Assembly: GCA_965221625.1 (NCBI GenBank)
Contig: OZ244903.1
Coordinates: forward strand, 186,001-250,000
Source: Bin127 sp965221625
GTDB taxonomy: Bacteria > Chloroflexota > Dehalococcoidia > Lucifugimonadales > Lucifugimonadaceae
DNA length: 64,000 nucleotides
Reading direction: 5' to 3'
In this document: positions 63,457-64,000 of the stretch, one piece after another
How positions within the stretch are numbered: the stretch's first letter is position 1
How the letters are laid out: each line of letters begins with the position of its first letter
Notes under the pieces: model-generated
The model's database searches: none
Seen by the model: only the letters and a program-made list of their open reading frames with translations
What the model was told of the DNA's origin: nothing
Made by a program: the position numbers and the translations under genes

Positions 63457-64000
63457 CTAATCCGGTTCCGCGTGTATCTGGTCCGAGCTGCTCAATCCCA
63501 AGAAAACACGACCGATTTCGGCGTTCTTGAGCAAGTTATCAGCGGTGTCCTCGGCGAAGTTGCGACCGCGAGCCAAGACGTATGCGCGATCGCTGATGCG
63601 AAGTGCTTTGATCGCATTCTGCTCCACCAAGAGTATCGAAACACCCGTCCGGTTGATGTCGCGGATTTGTTGCAGAACCTGATCTACAACCTGCGGTGCC
63701 AAACCTGCAGTAGGTTCGTCAAGCAGCAAGACCGACGGATTAGCGACCAAAGCGCGTGCAAGAGCCAGCATCTGCCTCTGGCCACCAGAGAGCTGCCCGG
63801 CGACGCTTCCCCACCTTTCGCGCAACATCGGGAACAGCGTCAACACCTTGTCAGTCGGACCTTCGAATCCACGGTCGAAGGCAAATGCGCCCATCTCGAC
63901 GTTTTCGCCAACTGACAAAGTCGGAAATACGTTCGCAGCTTGCGGTACGTAACCGATGCCTTTGCGAATCAACTGGTCAGCCCGCGCGCCAGTGATGTCC
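63457..64000 (-). CDS. livF: Branched-chain amino acid ABC transporter, ATP-binding protein (LivF-like), partial
   Basis: The reading frame continues past the right edge, so the N-terminus with Walker A is missing. The visible 181 residues include DITGARADQLIRKGIGYVPQ, the signature LSGGQRQM, Walker B VLLLDEPTAGLAP and the switch region LLVEQNAIKAL. This is the LivF type ATPase of the liv operon. livG and a binding protein probably lie just outside the window. Confidence 0.93.
   Translation of the reverse strand, partial: DITGARADQLIRKGIGYVPQAANVFPTLSVGENVEMGAFAFDRGFEGPTDKVLTLFPMLRERWGSVAGQLSGGQRQMLALARALVANPSVLLLDEPTAGLAPQVVDQVLQQIRDINRTGVSILLVEQNAIKALRISDRAYVLARGRNFAEDTADNLLKNAEIGRVFLGLSSSDQIHAEPD

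Overview
The window looks like a chromosomal segment of a Chloroflexota bacterium, most likely a marine SAR202-type lineage. This is inferred from content: several enolase-superfamily sugar-acid dehydratases and HpcH/HpaI aldolases, exported lipoproteins with Thr/Pro-rich linkers, a sortase, DUF2851 and DUF1015 proteins, a GreA with a long N-terminal extension, and heme A/heme O synthases. UGA is an ordinary stop codon in many genes here, so the code is standard. No phage, IS element, CRISPR array or rRNA was seen. Four tRNA genes are present: Arg-GCG, Leu-CAG, Ala-CGC and Ala-GGC, all with encoded CCA.

Layout. 1-3.3 kb: the end of an MFS transporter, a galactonate-dehydratase-like enolase-superfamily protein, then infC-rpmI-rplT; infC appears to start at an AUA codon. 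3.3-11 kb, mostly minus strand: alpha/beta hydrolase, ctaB-ctaA, sortase, small Cys-rich protein, tsaD (plus strand), a PH-like membrane protein and DUF2851. 11-15 kb: a second dehydratase-like enzyme, an HpcH/HpaI aldolase and an FAD-linked oxidase. 15-25.4 kb, plus strand: ftsH, STAS protein, MBL hydrolase, CPBP protease, then trpA, aroH, a DAHP synthase, ribF-tyrS and a class V aminotransferase.

25.4-27.7 kb holds the most striking system: three consecutive peroxiredoxin-like lipoprotein genes, each interrupted by an in-frame UGA exactly where the catalytic Cys of a CxxC peroxiredoxin should be. Each UGA is followed, 20 nt later, by a 6-7 bp hairpin with a G-containing loop. They are best read as three tandem exported selenoproteins with a Sec-x-x-Cys active site.

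27.8-39.7 kb: DUF1015, further aldolases, ArsM, an FGE-like protein, tRNAs, amidohydrolase, RmuC, an Ldh2-type and a D-2-hydroxyacid dehydrogenase, and an FKBP lipoprotein. 39.9-46.3 kb is one giant gene for a 2144-residue secreted protein of plant-type leucine-rich repeats in three modules, each ending in an FN3-like domain. 46.9-64 kb: SDR enzymes, a large membrane protein of unknown function, a sugar-acid/glycerol block (aldolase, kdgK, SDR, glpK, with divergent eda), an AcoX-like kinase, a fused FAD/Fe-S dehydrogenase, TerC, GreA and a branched-chain amino acid ABC transporter running off the right edge.

Taken together, the dehydratases, KDG kinase, KDPG aldolase, HpcH/HpaI aldolases and 2-hydroxyacid dehydrogenases would let the cell break down diverse sugar acids and hydroxyacids. 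The Sec peroxiredoxins, tethered outside the membrane, would protect the envelope from peroxides. SelA, SelB, SelD and tRNA-Sec are not in this window and must lie elsewhere if the reading is right.
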